DNA of 64,000 bases from Saprospiraceae bacterium (lineage in GTDB: Bacteria > Bacteroidota > Bacteroidia > Chitinophagales > Saprospiraceae). The stretch covers positions 1 to 64,000 of the forward strand of contig JANQSS010000019.1 of NCBI GenBank assembly GCA_028279185.1, given 5' to 3'. Below the pieces are notes generated by a model. It ran no database searches. It worked only from the letters and a program-made list of their open reading frames with translations, and had not been told where the DNA came from. Shown piece by piece: positions 52,115 through 60,995 of this stretch. A program made the translations under genes and the position numbers. Position 1 is the stretch's first letter, and every line of letters starts with the position of its first letter.

Positions 52115-55051
52115 ATGAAACAGCTCAACTCGCTTACACCACATTACATTATTTGTTTCCTGCTCTGTTTCACGTTGGCACTGAATGCTCAAAAAGGGCA
52201 AATTGAAGGGGTCGTTGTTGATGAAGATGGTCCATTGTACGGTGCGACTGTACTTATTGTTGGAACGACTAATGGAACCATTACAGATTTAGATGGAATG
52301 TACAGCCTAAGTGTTGAACCTGGTACACATACTGTTGAAGTGAGTTATATCGGGTATGCTACTTCTGTCGTTGATGTAACTGTTACGGGCGATCAAACTA
52401 CGTTGATAGACTTCACCATGGCGGAAGGGCTATTGGTTGACGAAGTTGTCGTCATAGGCTCGCGTTCGGCAGGACGAACAAAGCTGGAGACCCCAGTTCC
52501 TGTTGACGTCATCGATATTAGCAAGCTTACAACATCGGCACCGCAAACCAACTTAAACCAGCTTTTGCATCAATCCGTTCCCTCTTTTTCATCGAACACG
52601 CAGACCATTTCGGATGGAACAGACCATATCGACCCTGCTTCTCTGAGAGGGCTCGGGCCCGATCAAGTCTTAGTTCTTGTCAATAGCAAGAGGCGACATA
52701 CATCTTCTTTGGTCAATGTGAACGGAACTTTTGGTCGTGGTAGCGTTGGTACAGACTTGAATGCTATACCGGCTAGTGCTGTTGAAGCCATAGAGGTCTT
52801 GCGCGACGGTGCGGCGGCTCAATATGGGTCAGATGCCATAGCAGGTGTTATTAACCTTCGACTTAAACGAAAGGTCAATCAACTGTCATTTAACGTCACC
52901 ACTGGGGGTAACTTTACCAGTGAAATAGGGCCATTTGGGGGCGAAGAGAAGAGTGTCGATGGCGAAAACGTTTCTGTTGGTGTAAACTATGGACTTCCCT
53001 TGGGTAACAATGGTGGTTTCATCAATGTGACAGGAGAATATGGTTACCGTGGGTCAACCAATCGCATGCTCGAATGGGAGGGAAGCATCTATAGTGCATA
53101 TAATGGCATCGAGCGAGTAGCACGTGCAGACGGCGCAAACGTGGCGGCGCTCACATTAGAAGATGTACAACAATATGCTCCACAAGTCGGCTATCTACCA
53201 AGTGAAGTTCTAACCGCTATCAGTGGCGCTTCTTCTCTGGATGATCTCAGCGATGCATTGGGCACAAACGTGACCGACGAGGAACTGGCGGCACGTGGTC
53301 AGCAGCGCAGTGACTTCAATATGCGTGTCGGACAGTCCGAAACGCAAGGCGGGCAATTCTTTGCCAATATTTCTATTCCGCTCGGAAACCAAATGGAACT
53401 CTATAGCTTTGGTGGCATCGGTTATAGAAATGGGGAGTCCGGATGTTTTTATCGATTGCCGAATCAAAGTCGAACGAGTACATCTGTTTGGGAAAATGGC
53501 ACCGTGCCTCGCATCAATTCCAATATTAAGGACCGTTCAATTTCGGCCGGAATAAAAGGAAGTGTAAAAGATTGGGCCATCGATTTCAGTAATACGTATG
53601 GCTACAATGAGTTTCTATACTACATGACCGAAACGCACAATGCGACATTGGGCGCCTCTTCTCCAACCGAATTTAACGTCGGAGGTCATTCGTTTACACA
53701 GAATACGACAAACTTTGACCTGTCACAATATTTTGATAATGTTGGATCACTCGCGGGCATCAACGTTGCCTTTGGCGCTGAATATCGATATGAAAATTAC
53801 AGCATTGAACCTGGATCGGAGCTTTCTTACATTAAATCCGACGTTGCCACTCATGATATCTTAGGCCGTTCTCGCCCTGCTGGATCACAGTGTTTTGCGG
53901 GTTTTATTCCAGAAAATGTTGTCGATGCAAATCGCTCCAGTGTTGCTGGTTATATTGATACAGAGTTTGACATTTCGGAAGCTTTTTTAATCAGTGCAGC
54001 TATTCGTGGTGAAAATTATTCGGACTTTGGATCGACGTTCAATTATAAGGTAGCGTCTCGCTATACGATTAATGATAATTTTGTTTTGCGCGGTGCGCAC
54101 AGTACGGGTTTTAGAGCTCCGTCGTTGCATCAAATTTCATATAGTAAAACGTCAACATTGTTTGCGCTTGTGAATGGAGTATCCATCGCCCAAGAGTCCG
54201 GTGTATTTGCAAACACCTCGCGCGCCGCCAAACTTCTGGGCATTCCTGAATTACAAGAAGAAACTTCGCAAAACTTCAGTTTGGGCTTTACAGCAAAATT
54301 CCCTGAAGCTAATTTAAAGTTGACACTTGATGCCTATCAAGTGAATATTGACGACCGTGTTATTCTAACAGGAGCTTTCAGCGCAGGTGAAGATGCGGAG
54401 CTGCAACAAATATTTGATGATGCTGGCGCCACCGAAGCCCGATTCTTCACAAATGCGATTGACACGCGGTCCCAGGGAATAGATGTTGTCTTATCACACC
54501 GAAAAGTATTTGGTGAAGGAAAATCCATCACAAGTGATCTTGCCGGAACATTTTCTCGAACGGAATGGGATCAAGATGCCGGTATTCACGCATCTCCTTT
54601 ACTGGAGCAAAAAGGTTTAGTAGGAACATATTTTAATCAAGAAAGTAGGCTGTATTTGGAACAGGCTGTGCCTCGTGTGAAAGTTACATTGAGCAATGTC
54701 CTGGCATTAAATAAATTGTCGATTTATCTACGTAATACTTATTTCGGTGAAACGACGGAGGCCACAAATGCGGATATTTTTGATGCTGACCTTAATTTAC
54801 TGGATAGTGCACCGGAAAATGTGGACGATCCATACAATTCTCCGAAAATTGTTACGGACTTAAGTTTTGGGTATACGGTTTCAGATGCACTTTCTTTTAC
54901 GGTTGGTGCCAATAATTTACTGGATGTATACCCGGACGAGGTGGATTCAGGCTTCCGATCAAGCGGTCGATTTGTGTACTCAAGACGTTCTCCTCAGTTC
55001 AGTTTTGGCGGTCGACATCTTTTTGCTCGAATTAGCTTTACGTTAAAATAA
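52115..55051 (+). CDS. TonB-dependent receptor with carboxypeptidase-regulatory domain
   Basis: 978 residues. A signal peptide (to about 25) is followed by a CarboxypepD_reg-like domain (about 28-110: QIEGVVVDEDGPLYGATVLI, GTHTVEVSYIGYATSVV). The plug domain is about 120-240 (VDEVVVIGSR, SLRGLGPDQVLVLVNSKRR, IEVLRDGAAAQYGSDAIAGVINLRLKR), and a beta-barrel runs to the C-terminal phenylalanine-rich strand LFARISFTLK. No SusD-like gene follows, so it is a stand-alone receptor; its ligand (siderophore, vitamin, peptide or glycan) is unknown. Confidence 0.95.
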   Translation: MKQLNSLTPHYIICFLLCFTLALNAQKGQIEGVVVDEDGPLYGATVLIVGTTNGTITDLDGMYSLSVEPGTHTVEVSYIGYATSVVDVTVTGDQTTLIDFTMAEGLLVDEVVVIGSRSAGRTKLETPVPVDVIDISKLTTSAPQTNLNQLLHQSVPSFSSNTQTISDGTDHIDPASLRGLGPDQVLVLVNSKRRHTSSLVNVNGTFGRGSVGTDLNAIPASAVEAIEVLRDGAAAQYGSDAIAGVINLRLKRKVNQLSFNVTTGGNFTSEIGPFGGEEKSVDGENVSVGVNYGLPLGNNGGFINVTGEYGYRGSTNRMLEWEGSIYSAYNGIERVARADGANVAALTLEDVQQYAPQVGYLPSEVLTAISGASSLDDLSDALGTNVTDEELAARGQQRSDFNMRVGQSETQGGQFFANISIPLGNQMELYSFGGIGYRNGESGCFYRLPNQSRTSTSVWENGTVPRINSNIKDRSISAGIKGSVKDWAIDFSNTYGYNEFLYYMTETHNATLGASSPTEFNVGGHSFTQNTTNFDLSQYFDNVGSLAGINVAFGAEYRYENYSIEPGSELSYIKSDVATHDILGRSRPAGSQCFAGFIPENVVDANRSSVAGYIDTEFDISEAFLISAAIRGENYSDFGSTFNYKVASRYTINDNFVLRGAHSTGFRAPSLHQISYSKTSTLFALVNGVSIAQESGVFANTSRAAKLLGIPELQEETSQNFSLGFTAKFPEANLKLTLDAYQVNIDDRVILTGAFSAGEDAELQQIFDDAGATEARFFTNAIDTRSQGIDVVLSHRKVFGEGKSITSDLAGTFSRTEWDQDAGIHASPLLEQKGLVGTYFNQESRLYLEQAVPRVKVTLSNVLALNKLSIYLRNTYFGETTEATNADIFDADLNLLDSAPENVDDPYNSPKIVTDLSFGYTVSDALSFTVGANNLLDVYPDEVDSGFRSSGRFVYSRRSPQFSFGGRHLFARISFTLK

Positions 55052-55071
55052 AACCATCAAAATGAATGCTT

Positions 55072-55105
55072 GGACAGCATCGATTAATCGATGCTGTCCT
55101 TTTTT
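55072..55105. terminator. Strong terminator after TonB receptor
   Basis: ggacagcatcgat pairs with atcgatgctgtcc in a perfect stem, followed by a six-T run. It overlaps the stop codon end of the converging response regulator gene. Confidence 0.85.
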
Positions 55106-55796
55106 AATTATCTGATCCATCCTTCAGCATGAATCCCACTTTGAAAACATTTTCAATTTCAACGGCCGGATCTTCTTTTAATAACTTACGGAGCCTCGAT
55201 ATATACACATCAAAACTGCGCCCTAGAAAATAATCCTCTCTACCGTATAATTTTTGCACTGCTTCGTCACGCTTTAGTACATTGTTTTTATGCTGACAAA
55301 GTAACTTCAGAATTTCGTTTTCCTTAACCGTCAAGCGATGTTTTTTGTCACATATTGACAATTCCAGTCGGTTTGAATCAAACGTGTAATGGCCAATCGT
55401 AAACTCAGATTCATCAGTGGTTGGCTCCTGTTGCCGTCTTAGGATTACGCGAATTTTACAAAGTAACTCTTCTTCATCAAAAGGCTTTGTGATATAGTCT
55501 TCTGCCCCAATTGCATAGCCTTTAAGCCGATCCTGCTTCATTGACTTTGCAGTTAGAAAGATGAAGGGGGTTGCACATCCTTTTTTTCGCGCTGTCCTGG
55601 CCAGACTAAAGCCATCCAGTTTAGGCATCATCACGTCGAGAATGCAGAGGTCGTATTGCGCTTTTTCCATCGCACGTAATCCTCCGATCCCATCCCTGCA
55701 CAGTTTAACATAAAAATTTTCTGTTTGAAGAAAATCCACGAGCAAGAACCCAAGGTTCAAGTCATCCTCCACAACCAGTATCTTCTTTTGATCCAT
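55104..55796 (-). CDS. OmpR-family response regulator
   Basis: 230 residues. The receiver domain has VVEDDLNLG near the N-terminus, the phosphorylated Asp in CILDVMMPKLDG at about 54, FLTAKS and DYITKPFDEEEL with the conserved Lys. The C-terminal winged-helix domain (about 130-225) has LTVKENEILKLLC and FDVYISRLRKLL. It lies 3 bp after the sensor kinase gene, with which it forms a two-component system. Confidence 0.94.
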   Translation of the reverse strand: MDQKKILVVEDDLNLGFLLVDFLQTENFYVKLCRDGIGGLRAMEKAQYDLCILDVMMPKLDGFSLARTARKKGCATPFIFLTAKSMKQDRLKGYAIGAEDYITKPFDEEELLCKIRVILRRQQEPTTDESEFTIGHYTFDSNRLELSICDKKHRLTVKENEILKLLCQHKNNVLKRDEAVQKLYGREDYFLGRSFDVYISRLRKLLKEDPAVEIENVFKVGFMLKDGSDN

Positions 55797-55799
55797 GAT

Positions 55800-57068
55800 T
55801 TACGCCCGCGGTAACCCAAGTTCAAAAAGGCTTCCTTTTTTCAATTCACTTGTAACGCGTATTAATCCTTTATGTAAGTCCATTACTTTTTTGACATAAG
55901 CCAAACCAATACCAAATCCTTTTGCCTCCCGTATATCTCCCGTATTCACCCGTTGAAACTTCTCAAATATATGTACCTGATCCTTTGCGCTGATTCCGAT
56001 ACCATTGTCTTTAAAACATAAAAAGACCTGCTGATCATCTACCCGAAGGCTTATATCAATTTCAGGTGTTTTGTCGCAATATTTTAGCGAATTATCTATC
56101 AGGTTTTGGCAAACATTCCTCATATGATAGGGGTCTCCAAAGGCATATACGTTTTTACTAGGCGGGTGGATACGGATACGTGCATTTGCTTCCTCTATGC
56201 GCATTTGCATTGCCTCCACAACTTGTCGTATAAGCGACTCCATATCTAATTTTTCTTTTTTAATTCGATGATCCCCATTTTCCATTCGTGAAAGAAATAA
56301 TACGCGATCAATTTGGTCTTTGAGTTTTACACTTTCAGATTTTATTATGTGTGCATATTTGTTTTCGGACAAACCACTCGTCTTTTTTGTTAAAAGGTTG
56401 AGGGCTAAAGAAATATTTGTCAATGGTGTTTTTAATTCATGTGCGGTGTTGTTGAAAAAGTCAATATTATTTTCAGTTAATCTTTTTTGATTAATTAGTG
56501 CGCGAAGAATAATAAATGAAACCGTTGATAGTAATAAAAATACCAGGATCGACGACCCGACCATAAACTTCAGCTTATCAAATAGGTAGTCCTTCTTTGA
56601 TAAAAATGAAACACCAAGACTAAAGGTTTGGGCGCACTTATTGCTGGTTTTCAGGGAACAACAATATCCTTTTTCATCAATAGGGCAAACGGTATAATAA
56701 ACTTCAGCTTTATACTTCTCATCAATTCCATAACACGTCATATAATTTCGTAAGCTTTCCTTCAAAGAGGCTTGCTCTTCCGCGGTCAATTTATCTTGGT
56801 CAAGTGGTATAACCATAAAGTCTTCCGAATCCCCGCAGTCTTGCATATCATCTATATCCAAGTTTCTGTCGTACTTCCAGTTGAAGTCAAAGAGGGCGCT
56901 TCCCATCGCCAGGTTTACCTTTTGATCAAACTGCTCTTCGATCAATTCACTAGAAGACCTTAACCAACTAAGCTGAAAACTTACCAACGTTAACAAGGTG
57001 GCAATGACGACAGCGAACAGAATGGGAATCTTGTACCTACCAATATTTTGGTTGATTTTTCTTAACAT
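55800..57068 (-). CDS. Sensor histidine kinase with Cys-rich extracytoplasmic domain
   Basis: 422 residues. Membrane helices at about 13-32 and 170-190 bracket a sensor domain of about 140 residues containing six cysteines (DCGD, MTCYG, VCPIDEKGYCC, SNKC). The kinase core has NNTAHELKTPLTN with the phospho-His at about 208, an N box in NLIDNSLKYC, and DNGIGISAKD and GFGIGLAYVKKV. No HAMP domain. Paired Cys in the sensor suggest metal or redox sensing. Divergent from the Cys-repeat gene at 57232. Confidence 0.92.
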   Translation of the reverse strand: MLRKINQNIGRYKIPILFAVVIATLLTLVSFQLSWLRSSSELIEEQFDQKVNLAMGSALFDFNWKYDRNLDIDDMQDCGDSEDFMVIPLDQDKLTAEEQASLKESLRNYMTCYGIDEKYKAEVYYTVCPIDEKGYCCSLKTSNKCAQTFSLGVSFLSKKDYLFDKLKFMVGSSILVFLLLSTVSFIILRALINQKRLTENNIDFFNNTAHELKTPLTNISLALNLLTKKTSGLSENKYAHIIKSESVKLKDQIDRVLFLSRMENGDHRIKKEKLDMESLIRQVVEAMQMRIEEANARIRIHPPSKNVYAFGDPYHMRNVCQNLIDNSLKYCDKTPEIDISLRVDDQQVFLCFKDNGIGISAKDQVHIFEKFQRVNTGDIREAKGFGIGLAYVKKVMDLHKGLIRVTSELKKGSLFELGLPRA

Positions 57069-57171
57069 TATTCCATAAAGAGACGACTATTTTCAAATAC
57101 CTGCCTAGCGTTTAACAAGTTTTTAACAGCGATTTGGCAAGTTGTACACAGCCCTGGGTTTGCTCGGCAAA

Positions 57172-57179
57172 TACCTTTG
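57172..57179 (+). promoter_or_regulatory. -7 promoter element for the Cys-repeat gene
   Basis: TACCTTTG is an exact TAnnTTTG match, 53 bp before the ATG at 57232. No TTTG at the standard -33 spacing, which would fit an activator-dependent promoter such as one served by the divergent response regulator. Confidence 0.4.
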
Positions 57180-57231
57180 TCTTGTACCTAATTGGTCAAA
57201 ACTTTTAACTCATTTAAATTAAAAGAGAATT

Positions 57232-57822
57232 ATGAAACAAGTATTGATTTTATTGTTTGCCACCTTCGCTGTAGGAAACATGAGTTTTGCACAAACCGAT
57301 TGTTCAAAAAAATGCACACCTACCGAAGCCTGTGCCAAAAAAATGGGCATGACGCTGGAAGAGTGTAAGGCACTTTGTAAAAAAGCTTGCGCCAAATCTG
57401 CAACTGTCGAAGCGACAAAAGCAGAAAGCGCTCCAGCTACATTGGTAAGTACAGAAGGTCAAGTTGCGGAGAAGCCCACTTGTAATATTGAGGAATGCGC
57501 TCGCGCTTTAGGTATCTCCGTGGAAGAGTACAAAGCACGTTGTAAAAAAGCTTGCGCCAATTCGGCAACTGTCGAAGCGACAAAAGCGAAAAGCACAACA
57601 GCTACATTGGTTAGTACGGAAGGTCAAGTTGCGGAGAAGCCCGCTTGTAATATAGAGGAGTGTGCTCGTGCTCTGGGTATTTCCGTTGAAGAGTGCCGCA
57701 AACTTTGCAAACCGAGTAATTGCAAGTCCACTGCTGTAGCGTCGGCTGTCATGACAAAAGCAGAAGACTCACCTAAAAAGAAATGTGCAAAATCAAAAGC
57801 CTGCACTAAATCGAAAGAGTAG
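57232..57822 (+). CDS. Periplasmic Cys-repeat protein
   Basis: 196 residues with a signal peptide (MKQVLILLFATFAVGNMSFAQ). Three repeats of about 55 residues follow: C.[PI][TE]E.CA[RK].[LM]G[IM][ST][VL]EE..A.CKKAC followed by an Ala/Thr/Ser linker ATLVSTEGQVAEKP. At DNA level, repeats 2 and 3 are 165 bp apart and nearly identical. The third repeat diverges after CRKLCKPSNC, and the tail KKKCAKSKACTKSKE is basic. Function unknown; Cys content and linkage to the Cys-rich sensor kinase suggest thiol or metal stress. Confidence 0.8.
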   Translation: MKQVLILLFATFAVGNMSFAQTDCSKKCTPTEACAKKMGMTLEECKALCKKACAKSATVEATKAESAPATLVSTEGQVAEKPTCNIEECARALGISVEEYKARCKKACANSATVEATKAKSTTATLVSTEGQVAEKPACNIEECARALGISVEECRKLCKPSNCKSTAVASAVMTKAEDSPKKKCAKSKACTKSKE

Positions 57823-57843
57823 TTAATTACCTAATTACATCGT

Positions 57844-57877
57844 AGTCGGCGTGATGCGTGTTCGCGCCGGCTTTTTT
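57844..57877 (+). terminator. Hairpin terminator
   Basis: agtcggcgtg (57844-57853) pairs with cgcgccggct (57863-57872) including two G-T pairs, followed by a six-T run. It ends the Cys-repeat gene and lies before the converging SGNH gene. Confidence 0.8.
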
Positions 57878-57882
57878 ATTGC

Positions 57883-58893
57883 CTAAATATTCTGTTTGAG
57901 TCGTTGGATATGAGATTTAAACACCTCTGAGTCTAGTAGGGCGCGGGCAAAGAGTTCATTCGCCTTATGGTTTGGATGGGCATCCATTTCTGAAATTTGA
58001 TATTTTCGAATGTTTTGATAATCAAATTTTCCATATGAATCGACCACCGTTAAGTTGTGTTTTTTAGCAATTTGTTTTAGAATATTTAAATTATCAATAT
58101 CATTTAGGTACGAGAGGTAATTTATAAAAATTTTTATTTTATGCGTTTTTTGAAAAGCAGCGTACGATTTGAATGTTTTACTCAAATACAGACGATCCTT
58201 TGTATTTAATTCTCGTGTCCAACGAGTGGATTCTTGCTCTTTCCATAAGTTCGACTTTTTGAACATTACGCGCAGATAGGATTTCCAGAACCTATTCTCT
58301 GACTTTTTACGCTTAATGGGAATTTTACTCAAATTCTGATTGCGCTTAGGTTTATCGAAGTCATTGAACGCGCAAAAACCAATGAGAATGAAGTCCGGCC
58401 TATATTCCAGCGTGCTCGTTTTCATAAGACCGAGGTAATTCATTAGGTTATATCCACCTACTCCAAAATTGATCAATTCGACATTCACTTCCTCATCCTC
58501 CTCATTAAGTTGACGCTCAATGACACTGTGATAAACATCCTCCTCTTCCACCCCGCTTCCCATCGTAAAAGAGTCTCCAAGAACTATTCCCCGAATTGTG
58601 TTTTTCGGTTTTCTTTTCACGTATTCTTTATCTCGTTGTCCTGCGCTATTTGTTTTGAAGCGCACTCCTTTGAAGTAGCTATCAATATTTGGTTTTAACG
58701 TATACATGCGTTTAAAATCCGGATCCATTTCGATAAAATCCGTTTCACCCAGCGGACAAAAGTTTTTTATAACCGTGTAAGACAATGCGTGTTTTCCAAA
58801 ATAGTATATGCGAGCACATATTTCTCCAATAAATAGTGCTAGCAAAATACCAATGAGAATTGATATGATTCTGTATATGTGTTCCTTCTTCAT
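57883..58893 (-). CDS. SGNH/GDSL-hydrolase family protein
   Basis: 336 residues. One N-terminal membrane helix (about 7-26) anchors a soluble domain. The SGNH blocks are IVLGDSFTMGSGV (catalytic Ser, about 107), the Gly block FGVGGYNLMNYLG, GFCAFNDFDKP (Asn) and DAHPNHKAN with the Asp-x-x-His pair near residue 310. These enzymes act on esters or acyl groups of lipids or glycans. Substrate unknown. Monocistronic between two convergent or divergent neighbours. Confidence 0.85.
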   Translation of the reverse strand: MKKEHIYRIISILIGILLALFIGEICARIYYFGKHALSYTVIKNFCPLGETDFIEMDPDFKRMYTLKPNIDSYFKGVRFKTNSAGQRDKEYVKRKPKNTIRGIVLGDSFTMGSGVEEEDVYHSVIERQLNEEDEEVNVELINFGVGGYNLMNYLGLMKTSTLEYRPDFILIGFCAFNDFDKPKRNQNLSKIPIKRKKSENRFWKSYLRVMFKKSNLWKEQESTRWTRELNTKDRLYLSKTFKSYAAFQKTHKIKIFINYLSYLNDIDNLNILKQIAKKHNLTVVDSYGKFDYQNIRKYQISEMDAHPNHKANELFARALLDSEVFKSHIQRLKQNI

Positions 58894-59152
58894 TTATTAA
58901 TCACAGACCATTAGTCGACTGGCGAATTATACTATTTAAAATTTAAAAAAAGAGAATCCTTCGCGTCACAAGATACCCTTCCTATAGAGAATTTACCTTG
59001 CCCTAACTTAGCAATCTCTCGCTTGTTGAAGCAACAAAAGTATATAAATGGCCCTTTCAATTTTCCTGCATTATAAATTTGGGATAGTTCTACCTATTTC
59101 CTCATTATGAAAGGAATGTGTTTTTTAGGCATCCATTATCTTGGCCCTTCAC

Positions 59153-59848
59153 ATGGCTCATATTCTCCATCTTGAAACCGCCACTGATGTTTGCTCTGTC
59201 GCTCTCGGAGTTAGTGGTGAATATGTAGCAGGCAAGAGTCTTTTAGAAGGACGTCAACATATTTCACAATTATCATCGCTTTGCGACCAGGTACTACACC
59301 AGGCCGGTTCGTCTTATCACGCACTTAATGCCATAGCTGTAAGCGAAGGACCGGGTTCATATACAGGATTACGCGTTGCTTTTGCGACGGCTAAAGGATT
59401 AGCTGTAGGTCTTAACATACCTATCATCGGCGTATCGACTCTTCTCTCGCTGGCATATGCAATGCGCCGCCATCAGGGTGAGGTAGACATGTATGTTCCA
59501 ATGTTAGATGCACGTAGGATGGAAGTTTATACGGCACAGTATGATCAAGACCTTAATAGCATTGAACCCGTTCATGCAGCGATTTTGGATGACAATTATT
59601 GCAAGAAACTGTTGCAGTCGAATAAAAGGCTATGTTTTGCTGGAAATGGGGCTTTCAAAATGGAAAAGGTATTACATGAATCAGAAAGCCATAAATCAAT
59701 AATAATCAATAAGTTAGAATGCAATGCTCGACACCTTATCGACTTGGCCTGGTACTATTATCAATCAAATACCTTTCTAGACACGGCTTACTGCAAACCC
59801 TTTTATCTCAAACCTCCGAACATCACCAAGCCGAAGAAGCTACTTTGA
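59153..59848 (+). CDS. tsaB: tRNA threonylcarbamoyladenosine biosynthesis protein TsaB
   Basis: 231 residues. TsaB partners TsaD and TsaE to make the t6A modification at position 37 of ANN-decoding tRNAs. Seen are ILHLETATDVCSVAL, RQHISQLSSL, AIAVSEGPGSYTGLRVAFATAKGLA and PMLDARRMEVYTA, all diagnostic for TsaB. The ATG at 59153 (MAHILHLETA) is preferred to an upstream TTG at 59141. The region before it (58894-59152) holds a minus-strand -7-like TACTTTTG at 59042-59035, possibly for the SGNH gene. Confidence 0.94.
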   Translation: MAHILHLETATDVCSVALGVSGEYVAGKSLLEGRQHISQLSSLCDQVLHQAGSSYHALNAIAVSEGPGSYTGLRVAFATAKGLAVGLNIPIIGVSTLLSLAYAMRRHQGEVDMYVPMLDARRMEVYTAQYDQDLNSIEPVHAAILDDNYCKKLLQSNKRLCFAGNGAFKMEKVLHESESHKSIIINKLECNARHLIDLAWYYYQSNTFLDTAYCKPFYLKPPNITKPKKLL

Positions 59849-60093
59849 AGTAAATGTGATGTGAACGCGTCTCGATAAATTTTTAGATGTCTGTCTTTCA
59901 TTCTTCACCTATGTTCTTTTATAAGAAACAGGTAAACTATTTCACATATTTAGGCGTTTATGTATTATTAAATTTTATATATGATTGATATTCACGGAGC
60001 ATACACCTTTTTTATTTCATCATCTGATCAGTTTGGTACGGTTTTAGCATTAAGTCAAACAAATTCCATGAATAATAAAATATACCTGTCAAG

Positions 60094-60432
60094 ATGAGAA
60101 ATGAAAACAATGAAAACGTAACCTTTAGAAAAGGCGGAAAGGACATACACCTGGACTATGCTAATCTCCGCAAGGCAGTCCTGGTGTTGCGCGCAGTGAA
60201 TCATAAGTTGCGTCAGCGAATCATTGACTTGTTGGAAGAAAGTGATTCGTTAACAGTAACGGACATCTATATTAAGCTGCGGCTTGAGCAAAGTGTTGCA
60301 TCACAGCATTTAGCCATATTGAGGCGAGCTGGTGTTGTCACAACGGAACGCGAAGGAAAGTTCATCTACTATTCGCTAGACAAAGATAGACTCGCTCAAA
60401 TTTCGCGATTAGTAGAGGAACTGGCTGGATAA
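60094..60432 (+). CDS. ArsR-fold winged-helix regulator, Cys-free
   Basis: 112 residues. LRAVNHKLRQRIIDLL, LTVTDIYIKLRLEQSVASQHLAILRRAGVV and REGKFIYYSLD are the ArsR/SmtB winged-helix core. The metal-binding Cys motif of the alpha-3 helix is absent and the protein has no cysteine, so classical As/Zn sensing there is unlikely. It is followed by a related regulator after 172 bp. About 245 bp upstream holds no recognised operator. Confidence 0.85.
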   Translation: MRNENNENVTFRKGGKDIHLDYANLRKAVLVLRAVNHKLRQRIIDLLEESDSLTVTDIYIKLRLEQSVASQHLAILRRAGVVTTEREGKFIYYSLDKDRLAQISRLVEELAG

Positions 60433-60604
60433 TCTCATTTAGAACCAAAATTTTTTAACAATATAAGTTATTGATTTACAATTAAATAAACCAAGTAGCC
60501 TGAAGTAAAAGATAAATTTTTATTAAAAAAATTTGTCATATATAGTTTTCTGATGATATTTGTCTCAAGGTCATTAAGTTTAGTTCAAATAAATAAGAAA
60601 ACGA

Positions 60605-60931
60605 ATGGGAAAAACGAAGGTTACTTTCAACGTTGAAAGGCTTCAGTATTCGGTGGATGTGTTGTATGCATTAGCGCACCCACTTCGATTAAAAATACTG
60701 GAGTATATCGACAAACATGGTGAGATCAATGTGAACAGGATATACCGAGCATTGGGACTTGAGCAATCGATCACATCACAACACCTCAAAGTATTGCGGC
60801 TTGCGGGCATCGTTCATGCGCGTAGAGATGGAAAGTATATTCTGTATCGCTTAGACTATGTGGTTCTGGAACGCACGGAAAAGGCTATTGATAATTTCAT
60901 CGCATTTGAACAAACACGTATTGCCGTATAA
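60605..60931 (+). CDS. ArsR-fold winged-helix regulator, Cys-free
   Basis: 108 residues. LYALAHPLRLKILEYI, INVNRIYRALGLEQSITSQHLKVLRLAGIVHARRDGKYILYRLD is the ArsR/SmtB core, closely parallel to the preceding regulator (shared LGLEQS[IV][TA]SQHL[KA][VI]LR.AG[IV]). No cysteine is present. The pair probably arose by duplication. Targets unknown; nearby genes lspA and the DksA-like gene are on the other strand. Confidence 0.85.
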   Translation: MGKTKVTFNVERLQYSVDVLYALAHPLRLKILEYIDKHGEINVNRIYRALGLEQSITSQHLKVLRLAGIVHARRDGKYILYRLDYVVLERTEKAIDNFIAFEQTRIAV

Positions 60932-60995
60932 GTCGAATCCCTACTCTATTCACCTATTCCCATCCCCAGCTTTTTTCTTTAAATCTTGTTAAAAA

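Noticed and set aside
60094-60931. Idea that the two ArsR-fold genes control the Cys-motif island
   Set aside because: They lie about 10 kb beyond the end of the island, lack metal-binding cysteines, and the island has its own sigma factor.
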